In this document: piece by piece, positions 26,101-33,495 of the stretch
Numbering within the stretch: position 1 is the stretch's first letter
Layout of the letters: each line of letters opens with the position of its first letter
Source of the DNA: Microvirga zambiensis WSM3693
GTDB taxonomy: Bacteria > Pseudomonadota > Alphaproteobacteria > Rhizobiales > Beijerinckiaceae
NCBI RefSeq assembly: GCF_016735695.1
Contig: NZ_JAERQD010000012.1
Span: 1 to 64,000, forward strand
Direction: 5' to 3'
Length of the DNA stretch: 64,000 bases
Notes under the pieces: model-generated
Databases searched by the model: none
Told to the model about the DNA's origin: nothing
Seen by the model: the letters and a program-made list of their open reading frames with translations, nothing else
Position numbers and translations under genes: made by a program

Positions 26101-26125
26101 AACGGGCGACCCGGAAGCGGGTTCC
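26101..26125 (-). promoter_or_regulatory. sigma-EcfG-type promoter of secreted proline-rich protein
   Basis: On the reverse strand GGAAC (26125-26121), 16 bases, then CGTT (26104-26101) match the alphaproteobacterial general-stress promoter exactly. It ends 22 bases before the ATG at 26078. Confidence 0.7.
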
Positions 26126-26132
26126 GGCAAAG

Positions 26133-26996
26133 CTATTCCGCGGCCATGGCCGGCGCGCTCGCCATCTGCAGATAGAGCTGACGCAGCCTCTGCGTGATCG
26201 GGCCCGGCTTGCCGTCGGCGACCGGGCGCCCGTCGATGGACACCACCGGCAGCACGAAGTTCGAGGCGCTGGTCAGGAAGGCCTCGGCCGCCGCATAGGC
26301 CTCATCTACCGTGAAGCGGCGCTCCTCGAGGGCGATCCCGCTTTCCCGTGAGAGCCACAGGAGGGACTTGCGCGTGATCCCTGGCAGGATGGCCTGGGAG
26401 AGCGGGCGCACGACGATGCTCCCCTCCCTCGTGACGATGAAGGCGCTCGACGAGCCGCCCTCGGTCACGAAACCGTCCTCCACCAGCCAGGCTTCCTGGG
26501 CGCCGGCCTCTTTGGCCGCCTGCTTGGAGAGAACCTGGGCGAGCAGGTTGATCGACTTGATGTCCCGCCGCTGCCAGCGCATGTCGGGAACGGTGACCAC
26601 CGCGATCCCCTTCTCCGCCGCCGGAGCATTCGCAATCGCCTTGGCCTGGGTGAACATGGCCACGGTAGGCTCGGCGTTCTCGGGGAAGAAGAAGTCCCGC
26701 TCCGCGACGCCGCGGGTGACCTGGAAGTAGATGAAGCCTTCCGTCATGCCGTTGCGGCGGACAAGCTCTTCTTGGAGATGCGTCCATTCTGCCCGGGAAT
26801 AGGGGTTCGGAATGCGAACCTCTCCGAGCGAGCGCTCCAGGCGCTCGAGATGGGCCTCATTGTCGATCAAGCGCCCGTCGAGCACCCCGACACCCTCGTA
26901 GACGCCGTCTCCGAACAGGAAGCCGCGGTCCATGAAAGGCACCTTGGCCTCTTCGATCGGGAGGAAGGATCCATTCAGGAAGACGATTCGGGACAT
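26133..26996 (-). CDS. D-amino-acid aminotransferase (class IV PLP enzyme)
   Basis: The protein of 287 residues opens IVFLNGSFLPIEEAKVPFMD then RGFLFGDGVYE. The PLP Lys is in DIKSINLLAQVLSKQ, and the cofactor-binding GGSSSAFIV and LPGITRKSLLWL blocks follow. It interconverts D-alanine and D-glutamate with 2-oxo acids and so supplies D-Glu for the cell wall. Branched-chain aminotransferase and ADC lyase are related, but the VYEGVGVLDGRL pattern favours the D-specific branch. Confidence 0.85.
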   Translation of the reverse strand: MSRIVFLNGSFLPIEEAKVPFMDRGFLFGDGVYEGVGVLDGRLIDNEAHLERLERSLGEVRIPNPYSRAEWTHLQEELVRRNGMTEGFIYFQVTRGVAERDFFFPENAEPTVAMFTQAKAIANAPAAEKGIAVVTVPDMRWQRRDIKSINLLAQVLSKQAAKEAGAQEAWLVEDGFVTEGGSSSAFIVTREGSIVVRPLSQAILPGITRKSLLWLSRESGIALEERRFTVDEAYAAAEAFLTSASNFVLPVVSIDGRPVADGKPGPITQRLRQLYLQMASAPAMAAE

Positions 26997-27116
26997 GCCA
27001 ACTCCAAGGGCGTTATGGGGCGTTACGCGATTCGAAGCTTAACCTATGGGCAGCTGAGCCGCTCGACCTATATCCCCGAGGGCACCTGCAGGCTTTCGAG
27101 GATAGGTACCGCCATC

Positions 27117-27731
27117 ATGAGATCGATGCCACTTCTCATTTTGACAGCCCTGCCATTCCTGTTCATGACGGTGCCGGCCCCAGCGGACACCCTGCCCGCC
27201 AAGACCTGGTTCAAACAGCAGGGCTATGTCGGACCGGCGGGAGGGCGGATCATCGCCTGCCACGGCTATGGCTGCGTGCGCCGGATGCAGATTTCCGTCG
27301 ACGGGGCATGGCTCGGCAGGGCCAGGACCATCCTCCAGGCGGGACAGGGGTCTCCGGATGCGGAGCGCCGGGCGCTAGGCGATGTGGTTCGCTCCTATAC
27401 GGCCTATCTGGCGGCGTCCTTCGGCGGAAAACCGGACATACCGGGCTCACCGCCCCAGATGTCGGGCGTCTATGGGCAGATGGATTGTCTGGACGAGACT
27501 ACGAACACGACGAGCCTGCTCCTGGTCCTGCAGGATCAGGGTCTTCTTGCCCATCATGTGGTGGAGTACCCGGAATCGCGCGGCTTCTTCCTCGATGGAC
27601 GCTATCCGCATTTCACCGCCGTGATTGCCGAGAAGCGGACAGGGACGGAATGGGCGGTGGATCCCTGGAAGAAGGCCCCCGGTCAGAGGCCCGATATCCT
27701 GCCGCTCACGAAGTGGCGGCAGGATTCCTGA
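27117..27731 (+). CDS. secreted protein of unknown function with possible Cys-His-Asp site
   Basis: This 204-residue protein has a signal peptide (MPLLILTALPFLFMTVPAPA, cleavage near ADT). The mature part has ACHGYGCVRR, MDCLDETTNTTSLLLVLQD, YPHFTAVIAE and TEWAVDPWKK. The order Cys, His, Asp is that of papain-fold transglutaminase-like proteins; this is an inference only. ATG 27117 or 27126 are both possible starts. It stands alone and its last bases face the SWIB gene. Confidence 0.6.
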   Translation: MRSMPLLILTALPFLFMTVPAPADTLPAKTWFKQQGYVGPAGGRIIACHGYGCVRRMQISVDGAWLGRARTILQAGQGSPDAERRALGDVVRSYTAYLAASFGGKPDIPGSPPQMSGVYGQMDCLDETTNTTSLLLVLQDQGLLAHHVVEYPESRGFFLDGRYPHFTAVIAEKRTGTEWAVDPWKKAPGQRPDILPLTKWRQDS

Positions 27732-27745
27732 TAAGATGAGTGATC

Positions 27746-28066
27746 TTATTTCAGATGCTGGGCGAGGTGCTTGTTCATCTCGAACATCGTCACCTTCGGC
27801 TTGCCGAAAATCGGCTTCAGCTTGTCGTCGGCGAGAATCTCGCGCTTGTTCTCGGGGTTCTGAAGATTGTTCTTCTTGATGTAATCCCAGATCTTGCTCA
27901 CGACCTCGCCGCGCGGCAACGGATCCGAGCCTACGATGGCGGCCAGTTCCTTGGACGGCTGCAAAGGCTTCTGAAGAGCATTGGGCTTGGAGCCGGCTGC
28001 CTTAGCGGCAGGCTTGTCTGCAGCCTTCTTCGCACTGGCTTTTCCGTCTGTAGTCTTGGTCGGCAT
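27746..28066 (-). CDS. SWIB/MDM2-domain protein
   Basis: This 106-residue protein has a Lys/Ala-rich N-terminal tail (residues 1-30), then a SWIB domain: ELAAIVGSDPLPRGEVVSKI, WDYIKKNNLQNPENKREI and DDKLKPIFG. Such small proteins occur in chlamydiae and alphaproteobacteria and probably bind DNA or chromatin-like complexes. There is no obvious operon. Confidence 0.88.
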   Translation of the reverse strand: MPTKTTDGKASAKKAADKPAAKAAGSKPNALQKPLQPSKELAAIVGSDPLPRGEVVSKIWDYIKKNNLQNPENKREILADDKLKPIFGKPKVTMFEMNKHLAQHLK

Positions 28067-28250
28067 GTATTCCTCCGGGAATCGTATGGGAAAGCTTATC
28101 GACAGCTCGAACCTGAGCCCGACAGCTCATTGACCGAACGTCGGTCGGGCACGCCGGAGAGACTTACCGGCGCCCGGCCCCCTGACAGAAGGTCAATTCC
28201 GGCAGAGCTTATGTCCGCACAACGCCGTCAGCAAGCCGCAGTTCAGGAAT

Positions 28251-28703
28251 TTAGGCGGTTTTCGGAAAGGGCAGAACCTTGGCAGGCTGTTCGCTGGAAG
28301 GCCGTGGGGTTTTGGCAACATGCCAAGCCCGCTTCGTCCGCTCCACCGCCGACTGGACATGCGACACGATGGACTCGTTCGGACAGGGCTTTGCCAGAAA
28401 GGCGGCGCCGGGAGGCAGATCGCCCTGCGACGGCCATTGCCGGCCGGACATGATCAGGATCTCCGTATCCGGCCACTCCCGATGGACGCGGTGAGCGAGC
28501 TCGAAGCCGTTGCACCCGAGGGGCATATCCACATCCGTCAGCAGAACCTCGACCTGCAGCCCCGCCTCGAGCAGGACCAGGGCCTCGGCCGAGTTGGCGG
28601 CCTCGACGACCTTGAACCCGACGTCCTCGAGAAGATCTGAGATGAAAAGGCGGATCAGAGGCTCATCTTCGACGAGCAGGATCGTGGAGGGGTCGGCGGA
28701 CAT
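28251..28703 (-). CDS. single-domain response regulator
   Basis: The protein of 150 residues is a receiver with an intact active site: acidic EDE at residues 12-14, Asp57 in LLTDVDMP, Ser in LIMSGRQ and Lys in FLAKPC. A short polar tail follows, with no output domain. It should act by protein contact in a phosphorelay. A perfect sigma-EcfG-type promoter lies about 50 bases upstream. uvsE and a second such regulator are next to it. ATG 28703 opens the fold. Confidence 0.85.
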   Translation of the reverse strand: MSADPSTILLVEDEPLIRLFISDLLEDVGFKVVEAANSAEALVLLEAGLQVEVLLTDVDMPLGCNGFELAHRVHREWPDTEILIMSGRQWPSQGDLPPGAAFLAKPCPNESIVSHVQSAVERTKRAWHVAKTPRPSSEQPAKVLPFPKTA

Positions 28704-28750
28704 CAAATGTCTTGGCTCACTAGAACTGGGCTCACTGAACAATGTTCGAC

Positions 28751-28775
28751 AACGCCGCCCAATCGGTTTGGTTCC
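28751..28775 (-). promoter_or_regulatory. sigma-EcfG-type promoter of single-domain response regulator
   Basis: Reverse strand GGAAC (28775-28771), 16 bases, CGTT (28754-28751). This is an exact match to the general-stress promoter, 48 bases before the ATG at 28703. Confidence 0.72.
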
Positions 28776-28806
28776 GAGAGAAAAGCCGGAATCTTGCAAC
28801 TTTGTC

Positions 28807-29841
28807 TCATGCGCCAACCGCCGCCAGGCGTGTTTCCATATGCCGTGCCAATCCCTCGACGGCGATGTTCTTGAGCTTCGCCTCGATTTCGAAATCGGAC
28901 CAGGACAGGTGGCGCATCACCAGGTCGTTGACTGCCTCGTTCCACATGAGGTCCGAATGGGCGCGTAGGTCCTTCGGCTTGATCCCCCCAGCCACCAACG
29001 CCCCGAAATCGGGCAGCACCGCGATGTCCTGATCGGGCAGGAATTCCTCCCGTGAGACGCTCACGTGACTGACCGGCCTGACGCCACGCCAGGATGCGAC
29101 GATGCGTGCGATCCGGGGATCGTCGGGCTCGATATATTCGCCCCTGCTCATGATCCAGTGATGATGAAGATCGAGAACGAGCGGCACATCGTCGGCGAGA
29201 GGCAGAAGGTCGTCGAGGCCGAAGCTGACCTCGTCGTTCTCCACCGTGATGAGATTTCGCGCGCTCTGCGACAGGTGCTTGAGTCCGCTGCGGATGCCCT
29301 CCGCGCCGACGGCCTTCGCGCCGCCGTGAATGTTGATATGCGCCCCATGCGGGTGCCAGCCTTCGCCGAAGCCCATGAGCGTCATGATCTCGGCATGATA
29401 CTCGAACTCCGCCCGGCCGTTCACCGCGGCCGTGGGATTGGCGGAAGCGATCACGCAGAACTGGCTCGGATGCATGCTGAGACGGACATCGCCGTCGCGG
29501 GCGATCTGCCCCAGGTCCGAGAGCTTCGTTTCGATCAGCCGGCGCAGATCGGGATCGCGATAATGGTCGTGACAGGCCGGATGCGTGTAGCCGGGGAGCA
29601 GGTCGCTGGAGAGGCGGTGAAGCCGCTCGCGCTTCGGCCGGGTCGCGACATGCGCGATCTGAAGCCGAAACGCCTCCAGGTTATGCGCGACGACGGATGC
29701 GAGCTTGTCATAGGCCGCGCTCCGTTCCAGACGGCCGAGATAGGCCATCGTCACCGTGCTCGTGTTCATCTGCCGCGTGGTCTGGGCTGAACCGTCGTCG
29801 GGAATATATTTGCAGCAGAAGCCGAATCGCGAGTCTTGCAT
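28807..29841 (-). CDS. uvsE: UV damage endonuclease UvsE (UVDE)
   Basis: The protein of 344 residues shows the UVDE TIM-barrel pattern: FGFCCKYIP near the start, VRLSMHPSQFCVIASANP, HINIHGGAKAVG, NLITVENDEVSFG and PLVLDLHHHWI with metal-binding His, Glu and Asp residues. It nicks 5' to UV photoproducts and abasic sites. The C-terminal 40 residues form a helical extension. It lies between two single-domain response regulators that have stress-type promoters; its own promoter is not evident. Confidence 0.93.
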   Translation of the reverse strand: MQDSRFGFCCKYIPDDGSAQTTRQMNTSTVTMAYLGRLERSAAYDKLASVVAHNLEAFRLQIAHVATRPKRERLHRLSSDLLPGYTHPACHDHYRDPDLRRLIETKLSDLGQIARDGDVRLSMHPSQFCVIASANPTAAVNGRAEFEYHAEIMTLMGFGEGWHPHGAHINIHGGAKAVGAEGIRSGLKHLSQSARNLITVENDEVSFGLDDLLPLADDVPLVLDLHHHWIMSRGEYIEPDDPRIARIVASWRGVRPVSHVSVSREEFLPDQDIAVLPDFGALVAGGIKPKDLRAHSDLMWNEAVNDLVMRHLSWSDFEIEAKLKNIAVEGLARHMETRLAAVGA

Positions 29842-29871
29842 GGTCAGGACGCCATTTGCGGGACCGATGCT

Positions 29872-30225
29872 CTAGCACGGCAATCGATCGGCGGCGATGT
29901 CTTCGACGGAGGCGACGACAACCCGCTCGTCATAAGGCTTCGCGATGAAGGCGGCCTGCTGGAACTGCCGGGGCACATCGGAAGGCGTCGAGGCGGACAC
30001 GAAGGCGAACGGGATCTGTCGCTCGATGAGCGCCTCGGCCACGCCGAAGCTTTTTCCGCCTATCACATCGATATCGAGCAAGGCGCAATCGAAACCATCG
30101 TCGAGGTGGCGGTAGGCCTCGGACAGCGACGTCACGGCATCGGGAACCTCATGGCCTTCCGCTTCAAGGATCGCCTGCAAATCCAGCGCGATCATCGGAT
30201 CGTCTTCCAGGATCAGAATGCGCAC
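29872..30225 (-). CDS. single-domain response regulator resembling FAT GUY class
   Basis: The protein of 117 residues is a bare receiver: acidic EDD at residues 7-9, Asp51 in CALLDIDVIGG and Lys in AFIAKPYDE. The region PFAFVSASTPSDVPRQFQ resembles the FAT GUY class (MrrA, SdrG) used in alphaproteobacterial general-stress signalling, with VSAS in place of the usual ATGY-like residues. The start is GTG 30225, decided by AGGGGG 5 bases upstream; the longer upstream frame has no better site. A near-consensus sigma-EcfG promoter lies about 90 bases upstream. Confidence 0.8.
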   Translation of the reverse strand: MRILILEDDPMIALDLQAILEAEGHEVPDAVTSLSEAYRHLDDGFDCALLDIDVIGGKSFGVAEALIERQIPFAFVSASTPSDVPRQFQQAAFIAKPYDERVVVASVEDIAADRLPC

Positions 30226-30316
30226 GGCAACCCCCTGTTCGCTGGCCACTCGGCAGTATCGCCAGCGGAGATGAAAGGCTTCTTGAACAGCGGGAATTTT
30301 GTCCCGGCAGACATGC

Positions 30317-30341
30317 AACCGGTTGAACGGGTCGCAGTTCC
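30317..30341 (-). promoter_or_regulatory. candidate sigma-EcfG-type promoter of FAT GUY-like regulator
   Basis: Reverse strand GGAAC (30341-30337), 16 bases, GGTT (30320-30317). There is one mismatch in the -10 block. Confidence 0.5.
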
Positions 30342-30590
30342 TGGGAATCGTCCGGCCCAGACGATCTTTGACGATTCAGGGTTAACGCATGTCACGCTGC
30401 GGAAGGCGATCGATCGCGACCACCTCTTGAATCCGGCCTGCCCCGTTCCTATCTGACGCTGAACCTGGTGGCATCATCGCCCGCCAGATGCGGTCACGTT
30501 GCCGATTTGATGACGCCGGATGTACGCGCATCATTTCGCCGTGGCCGTTGTTGTTTCTGCCTTTATCGATAGGCCTCGGGCATGAAAAAA
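30342..30590. other. intergenic region, nothing recognised
   Basis: This stretch has no convincing open frame. Its right end runs into the terminator of the leftward stress operon. Confidence 0.35.
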
Positions 30591-30610
30591 GCGCCGGCTT
30601 GCACCGGCGC
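30585..30610 (-). terminator. terminator of four-gene stress membrane operon
   Basis: Read on the reverse strand, GCGCCGG and CCGGCGC form a 7-base-pair stem followed by six T residues. Confidence 0.85.
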
Positions 30611-30637
30611 TCTTCATTCTCGATGGGTGATCGGGGC

Positions 30638-31312
30638 TCAATGGCGGTTGGCATCCCGCTGGTTGCCGAACTCGCTGTCATGGCGGCTGAAGCGAGCCTC
30701 GTCGCCACTGAAGGCGTCCTCGACATATTCGCGGCCGCGGTCGGCCGCTTCGCGGGCGTAACGCATGCCTTGATTGCGCACCTCGTCCGCCCACTCCCCG
30801 AACATCTCGTTCTCGCGGCGAGTACGTGGAAGCAACGCACCGAGGAGAAGGCCGGCTGCGAGGCCGACGAGACCGACGACCATCGGGTTCTCGGCTACGT
30901 AGCTCTGAACACCACCACGGGCATGGCCGAAGGCGCGTGCGGAGCGATTGCCTGCGTGCGTCGCGCGACGGCGCTGGTTCTGATAGGTGTCGGACGCCCA
31001 TTCCGAGGCGCGGTCATACGTATCGCGAGCCCATTCCGACGCACCTTCATAAGCGTCTTCGGCGCGGTTGCGCACCTGATCTGCCGCCTGCTGCGCTTTG
31101 CCGGCAAGAGACTCGCCTTGTGGCTGCGACGACTGGCCCTTCTGCTGGCCCTGGCTGCTCTGCGCGGATTTCTGATCCTGCGCATGAGGCATCGGTGCCT
31201 CGCCGATATTCCCGACGGACGTCCCTGCAGACACCTTGCCGGTGGTGCCTGTCTCCGTCCCGCTCTGCTTGTCGTTGCCGGTACTGCCGTTATCGTTCTT
31301 GGTGTTCACCAT
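30638..31312 (-). CDS. stress-type membrane-anchored protein with glycine-zipper helix (nutrient-deprivation-type)
   Basis: This 224-residue protein is hydrophilic and Gln/Ser/Gly-rich to about residue 65. Amphipathic repeats follow (EDAYEGASEWARDTYDRASE, then SDTYQNQ). One glycine-zipper membrane helix (MVVGLVGLAAGLLLGALL) lies at about 143-160, and the tail is charged. The design resembles ElaB/YqjD-type proteins and proteins labelled nutrient-deprivation-induced in rhizobia. It is last in an operon of four small membrane genes read leftward from 32681. Its molecular role is unknown. Confidence 0.65.
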   Translation of the reverse strand: MVNTKNDNGSTGNDKQSGTETGTTGKVSAGTSVGNIGEAPMPHAQDQKSAQSSQGQQKGQSSQPQGESLAGKAQQAADQVRNRAEDAYEGASEWARDTYDRASEWASDTYQNQRRRATHAGNRSARAFGHARGGVQSYVAENPMVVGLVGLAAGLLLGALLPRTRRENEMFGEWADEVRNQGMRYAREAADRGREYVEDAFSGDEARFSRHDSEFGNQRDANRH

Positions 31313-31342
31313 CGAAATCTCCTGTTCAATTCACTGAAATCG

Positions 31343-31756
31343 CTAGAAGCGGGACGTCATGCCGGGACGCTCGTAAAGGTCGTCCGGGCTTTGCAGCGGA
31401 TCCTCCTGCGAGCCGTAGAGACGTGGATCCTCGATCTCCATCATGAGATGCTCTTCGGTGATGAGATCCTCGTCGGCGGCGATCAGCCGCCGGTGATGAC
31501 GCGAGGGCTGCCGGCCGAGCCGGTAAGCAAGAAGGCCGATGCCCATGGCGATCAGCATCACCGGAACCGGATTGCGCTTGACCGTTTCCAGAACCCGGTC
31601 GTAGAGCGGGCCATACTGGCTGCTGCGCGCAGTGCCGAGCATGTCGTCGACGACGCCGGAGACGGACATCTTGTCCTGCAGACGATCGATGGTCCGGTCG
31701 AGCTGGGCGCGGCTGCGTGCGATGTCCTGCTCGAGATCCTGCAAGTCCTGCGTCAT
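31343..31756 (-). CDS. DUF3618 membrane protein
   Basis: The protein of 137 residues opens with the DUF3618 helix LEQDIARSRAQLDRTIDRLQ, has one membrane helix (PVPVMLIAMGIGLLAYRLG) and a polar acidic tail. AAAGGGG upstream serves ATG 31756 or the adjacent ATG 31759. The start overlaps the stop of the preceding gene, so it is translationally coupled. The family is uncharacterised and usually found beside the holin-like DUF1469 gene, as here. Confidence 0.78.
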   Translation of the reverse strand: MTQDLQDLEQDIARSRAQLDRTIDRLQDKMSVSGVVDDMLGTARSSQYGPLYDRVLETVKRNPVPVMLIAMGIGLLAYRLGRQPSRHHRRLIAADEDLITEEHLMMEIEDPRLYGSQEDPLQSPDDLYERPGMTSRF

Positions 31757-32157
31757 CATGCACCCCTTTCTGACAGAACTTCCGCATCGCGCTTGAGCGA
31801 GCGCATCGCTCTTTGCGGCGCAAGCGAGGAGGATGTCATGGTGCTGCGGCCCCACAGCCCGAGTCCGATGGCGATCAGGGCCATGACGCCACCGACGATG
31901 AGTGCTGCCAGCGCCTCGGAATTGACCACGGTCGCCAACCATTTCACGAGCGACTCGGTAAACAGCATCAAGGCCGCGATGGCGAAGATCGCCGCCACCA
32001 CGATCATCGCGAGCCCCATGAACAGGGTTCGGATATTCTGGGTGATCTCCGTCCGGAAGAGGGTGAATTCCTTCTGCGCGAGATCGGTCGACTCGCGCAG
32101 AGCATCACCGACGAGACCTTGGATGGTTTGATTGTTGCCCTGCATGGCGGCCCCCAT
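31756..32157 (-). CDS. holin-like membrane protein (DUF1469, Phage_holin_3_6)
   Basis: The protein of 133 residues begins with an amphipathic helix (LVGDALRESTDLAQKEFTLF). Two membrane helices follow (LFMGLAMIVVAAIFAIAALM and AALIVGGVMALIAIGLGLW), as in DUF1469. The ATG at 32157 overlaps the preceding stop (TGATG); ATG 32145 with GGGGG upstream is an alternative. Despite the holin name, no phage genes are near. Confidence 0.78.
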   Translation of the reverse strand: MGAAMQGNNQTIQGLVGDALRESTDLAQKEFTLFRTEITQNIRTLFMGLAMIVVAAIFAIAALMLFTESLVKWLATVVNSEALAALIVGGVMALIAIGLGLWGRSTMTSSSLAPQRAMRSLKRDAEVLSERGA

Positions 32158-32681
32158 CAGGCGCCGGTTCGGTTGCGCGGGCGCTGCGCCTGTCGGACGG
32201 GGGCGCGTGCAGGACCGGCCGTGCGATGAACAGCGTCATCGTAGCGGAGATCGTCCGCCGTGCTCTTGATGAAACGGGCAGCGAGGAAGCCGACCGCGAC
32301 CGACACCGCCGCCACGGTCGCCGGGCGACGGCGCACCATATCCTCGAACTCGTTGAAGAAATCCGCGAAGGTGCGCTCGCGGATCGATTCCGCCAGTTGC
32401 TCCAGGCCTTCCGCGGCGGTGTCGACGACGGCACGAATGTTGGGGCGCTCGTCGAAGGACCGTGTGGACTCGCGCAGGGAATTCGCGAAATCCGCGACCG
32501 AAGCCGCTACGTCGTCCTTGCGACGGTCGACGTAGTCAGTCGCCTGCTCGCGCGCGGAATCGATGAAGTAACGGCTGCGCTCCACGGCGGCACCAGCGAT
32601 ATCGCCGACATCGCCCTTCAGCGCATCCCAATCCTCATTGCCGTTGTCCTGCTGCCTGTTGGTGTTCTGCTGTCCCACCAT
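32157..32681 (-). CDS. DUF883-like membrane-anchored protein, first gene of stress operon
   Basis: The protein of 174 residues is amphipathic and helical (VERSRYFIDSAREQATDYVD, RESTRSFDERPNIRAVVDTA), with a C-terminal membrane helix RRRPATVAAVSVAVGFLAAR and a basic tail. ATG 32681 has GAGG 6 bases ahead. A GGAAC-N17-GGTT promoter lies 28-53 bases upstream, so the whole operon is probably under the general-stress sigma factor. The function is unknown. Confidence 0.7.
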   Translation of the reverse strand: MVGQQNTNRQQDNGNEDWDALKGDVGDIAGAAVERSRYFIDSAREQATDYVDRRKDDVAASVADFANSLRESTRSFDERPNIRAVVDTAAEGLEQLAESIRERTFADFFNEFEDMVRRRPATVAAVSVAVGFLAARFIKSTADDLRYDDAVHRTAGPARAPVRQAQRPRNRTGA

Positions 32682-32708
32682 GGTGACCTCTCTTAATCGT
32701 GAGTGTCT

Positions 32709-32734
32709 AACCATTTAGAAGCGCGGCAGGTTCC
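32709..32734 (-). promoter_or_regulatory. sigma-EcfG-type promoter of stress membrane operon
   Basis: Reverse strand GGAAC (32734-32730), 17 bases, GGTT (32712-32709). One mismatch to CGTT; 28 bases before the ATG at 32681. Confidence 0.6.
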
Positions 32735-32790
32735 GAACATGCCCAGAGCTCAATGCTTTAGCTCCGGAGAGAGGTCTGAGGCCTCCCCCG

Positions 32791-32886
32791 CTAGAGCTGT
32801 TTCCACTTGCGTGGAACCGGCTCTCTTCTTTGCTTTGCCGCATTTTTTGACGGCGAACCGGATCCACTTCGCCGAAAAGTGCGCTA
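32791..32886. repeat. dispersed palindromic repeat, family A (diverged)
   Basis: It has ctagagctgtttccacttgc at the left, gaaccggatccacttcgccg in the core and aaagtgcgct at the right. The layout matches family A copies elsewhere but the arms are less complete. It abuts the stop of the XRE gene. Confidence 0.5.
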
Positions 32887-33270
32887 GCTCACCGAAGCGA
32901 GCCAATCGACCAGATCGGCGACCTTCCTGCGAGCCTCGTCGTCCTTCAGCTTCAGGAACCCGCGCACGAGACGGTCGCTTTCCGAGCGGGTCAAAAATTC
33001 AGCCACGAGGCTGTCGTCGGAGAAGCCTCCGGCGCGAAGACCGGGAAGGCCTTCGAAGAAGAACTCGATGCTGACATCCAGGATCCCAGCGATATGAAGC
33101 AGACGGCTTGCGCCGATGCGGTTCACGCCTTTCTCGTATTTCTGGACCTGCTGGAAGGTAAGCCCCAAGGCATCGGCAAGTTTCTCCTGGCTCATTGCAA
33201 GCATGATCCGCCGAGCCCTGACCCGGCTGCCGATATGCCTGTCGACCTGGTTGGGTGACTTCTTTTGCAA
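32884..33270 (-). CDS. XRE-family transcriptional regulator
   Basis: The protein of 128 residues has a Cro/C1 helix-turn-helix (VRARRIMLAMSQEKLADALG, FQQVQKYEKGVNRIGASRL), a common type in Hyphomicrobiales. The C-terminal half is a helical region (ARRKVADLVDWLASVS). The start is TTG 33270, decided by AGGAG 6 bases upstream; no ATG precedes the helix-turn-helix. Targets are unknown. It lies beside the insertion sequence but shows native-looking composition. Confidence 0.85.
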   Translation of the reverse strand: MQKKSPNQVDRHIGSRVRARRIMLAMSQEKLADALGLTFQQVQKYEKGVNRIGASRLLHIAGILDVSIEFFFEGLPGLRAGGFSDDSLVAEFLTRSESDRLVRGFLKLKDDEARRKVADLVDWLASVS

Positions 33271-33495
33271 ACGCCCGCTCCTGCTTTGCTCTGGCTTTTC
33301 CTATCTAGGCCATTTTCAAAACTTTTGGTAGTATAGTTGTAATATTTAACTTAAAGTTGCATGTGGAGGAATTTCCGTGAGCGGCAACAACTTCGATTAT
33401 GCAACATGGGGTTATTCCGGGCCTGGTGCCCTTCGACGGCAAACTGAGGTCTGATGCGATCAGGCCCAAACTGGAAGCCAACGGAGAGTATCCTC

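Noticed and set aside
31756-32157. holin gene as a prophage sign
   Set aside because: Members of DUF1469 are common chromosomal stress genes, and no phage structural, lysis or integrase genes are nearby.
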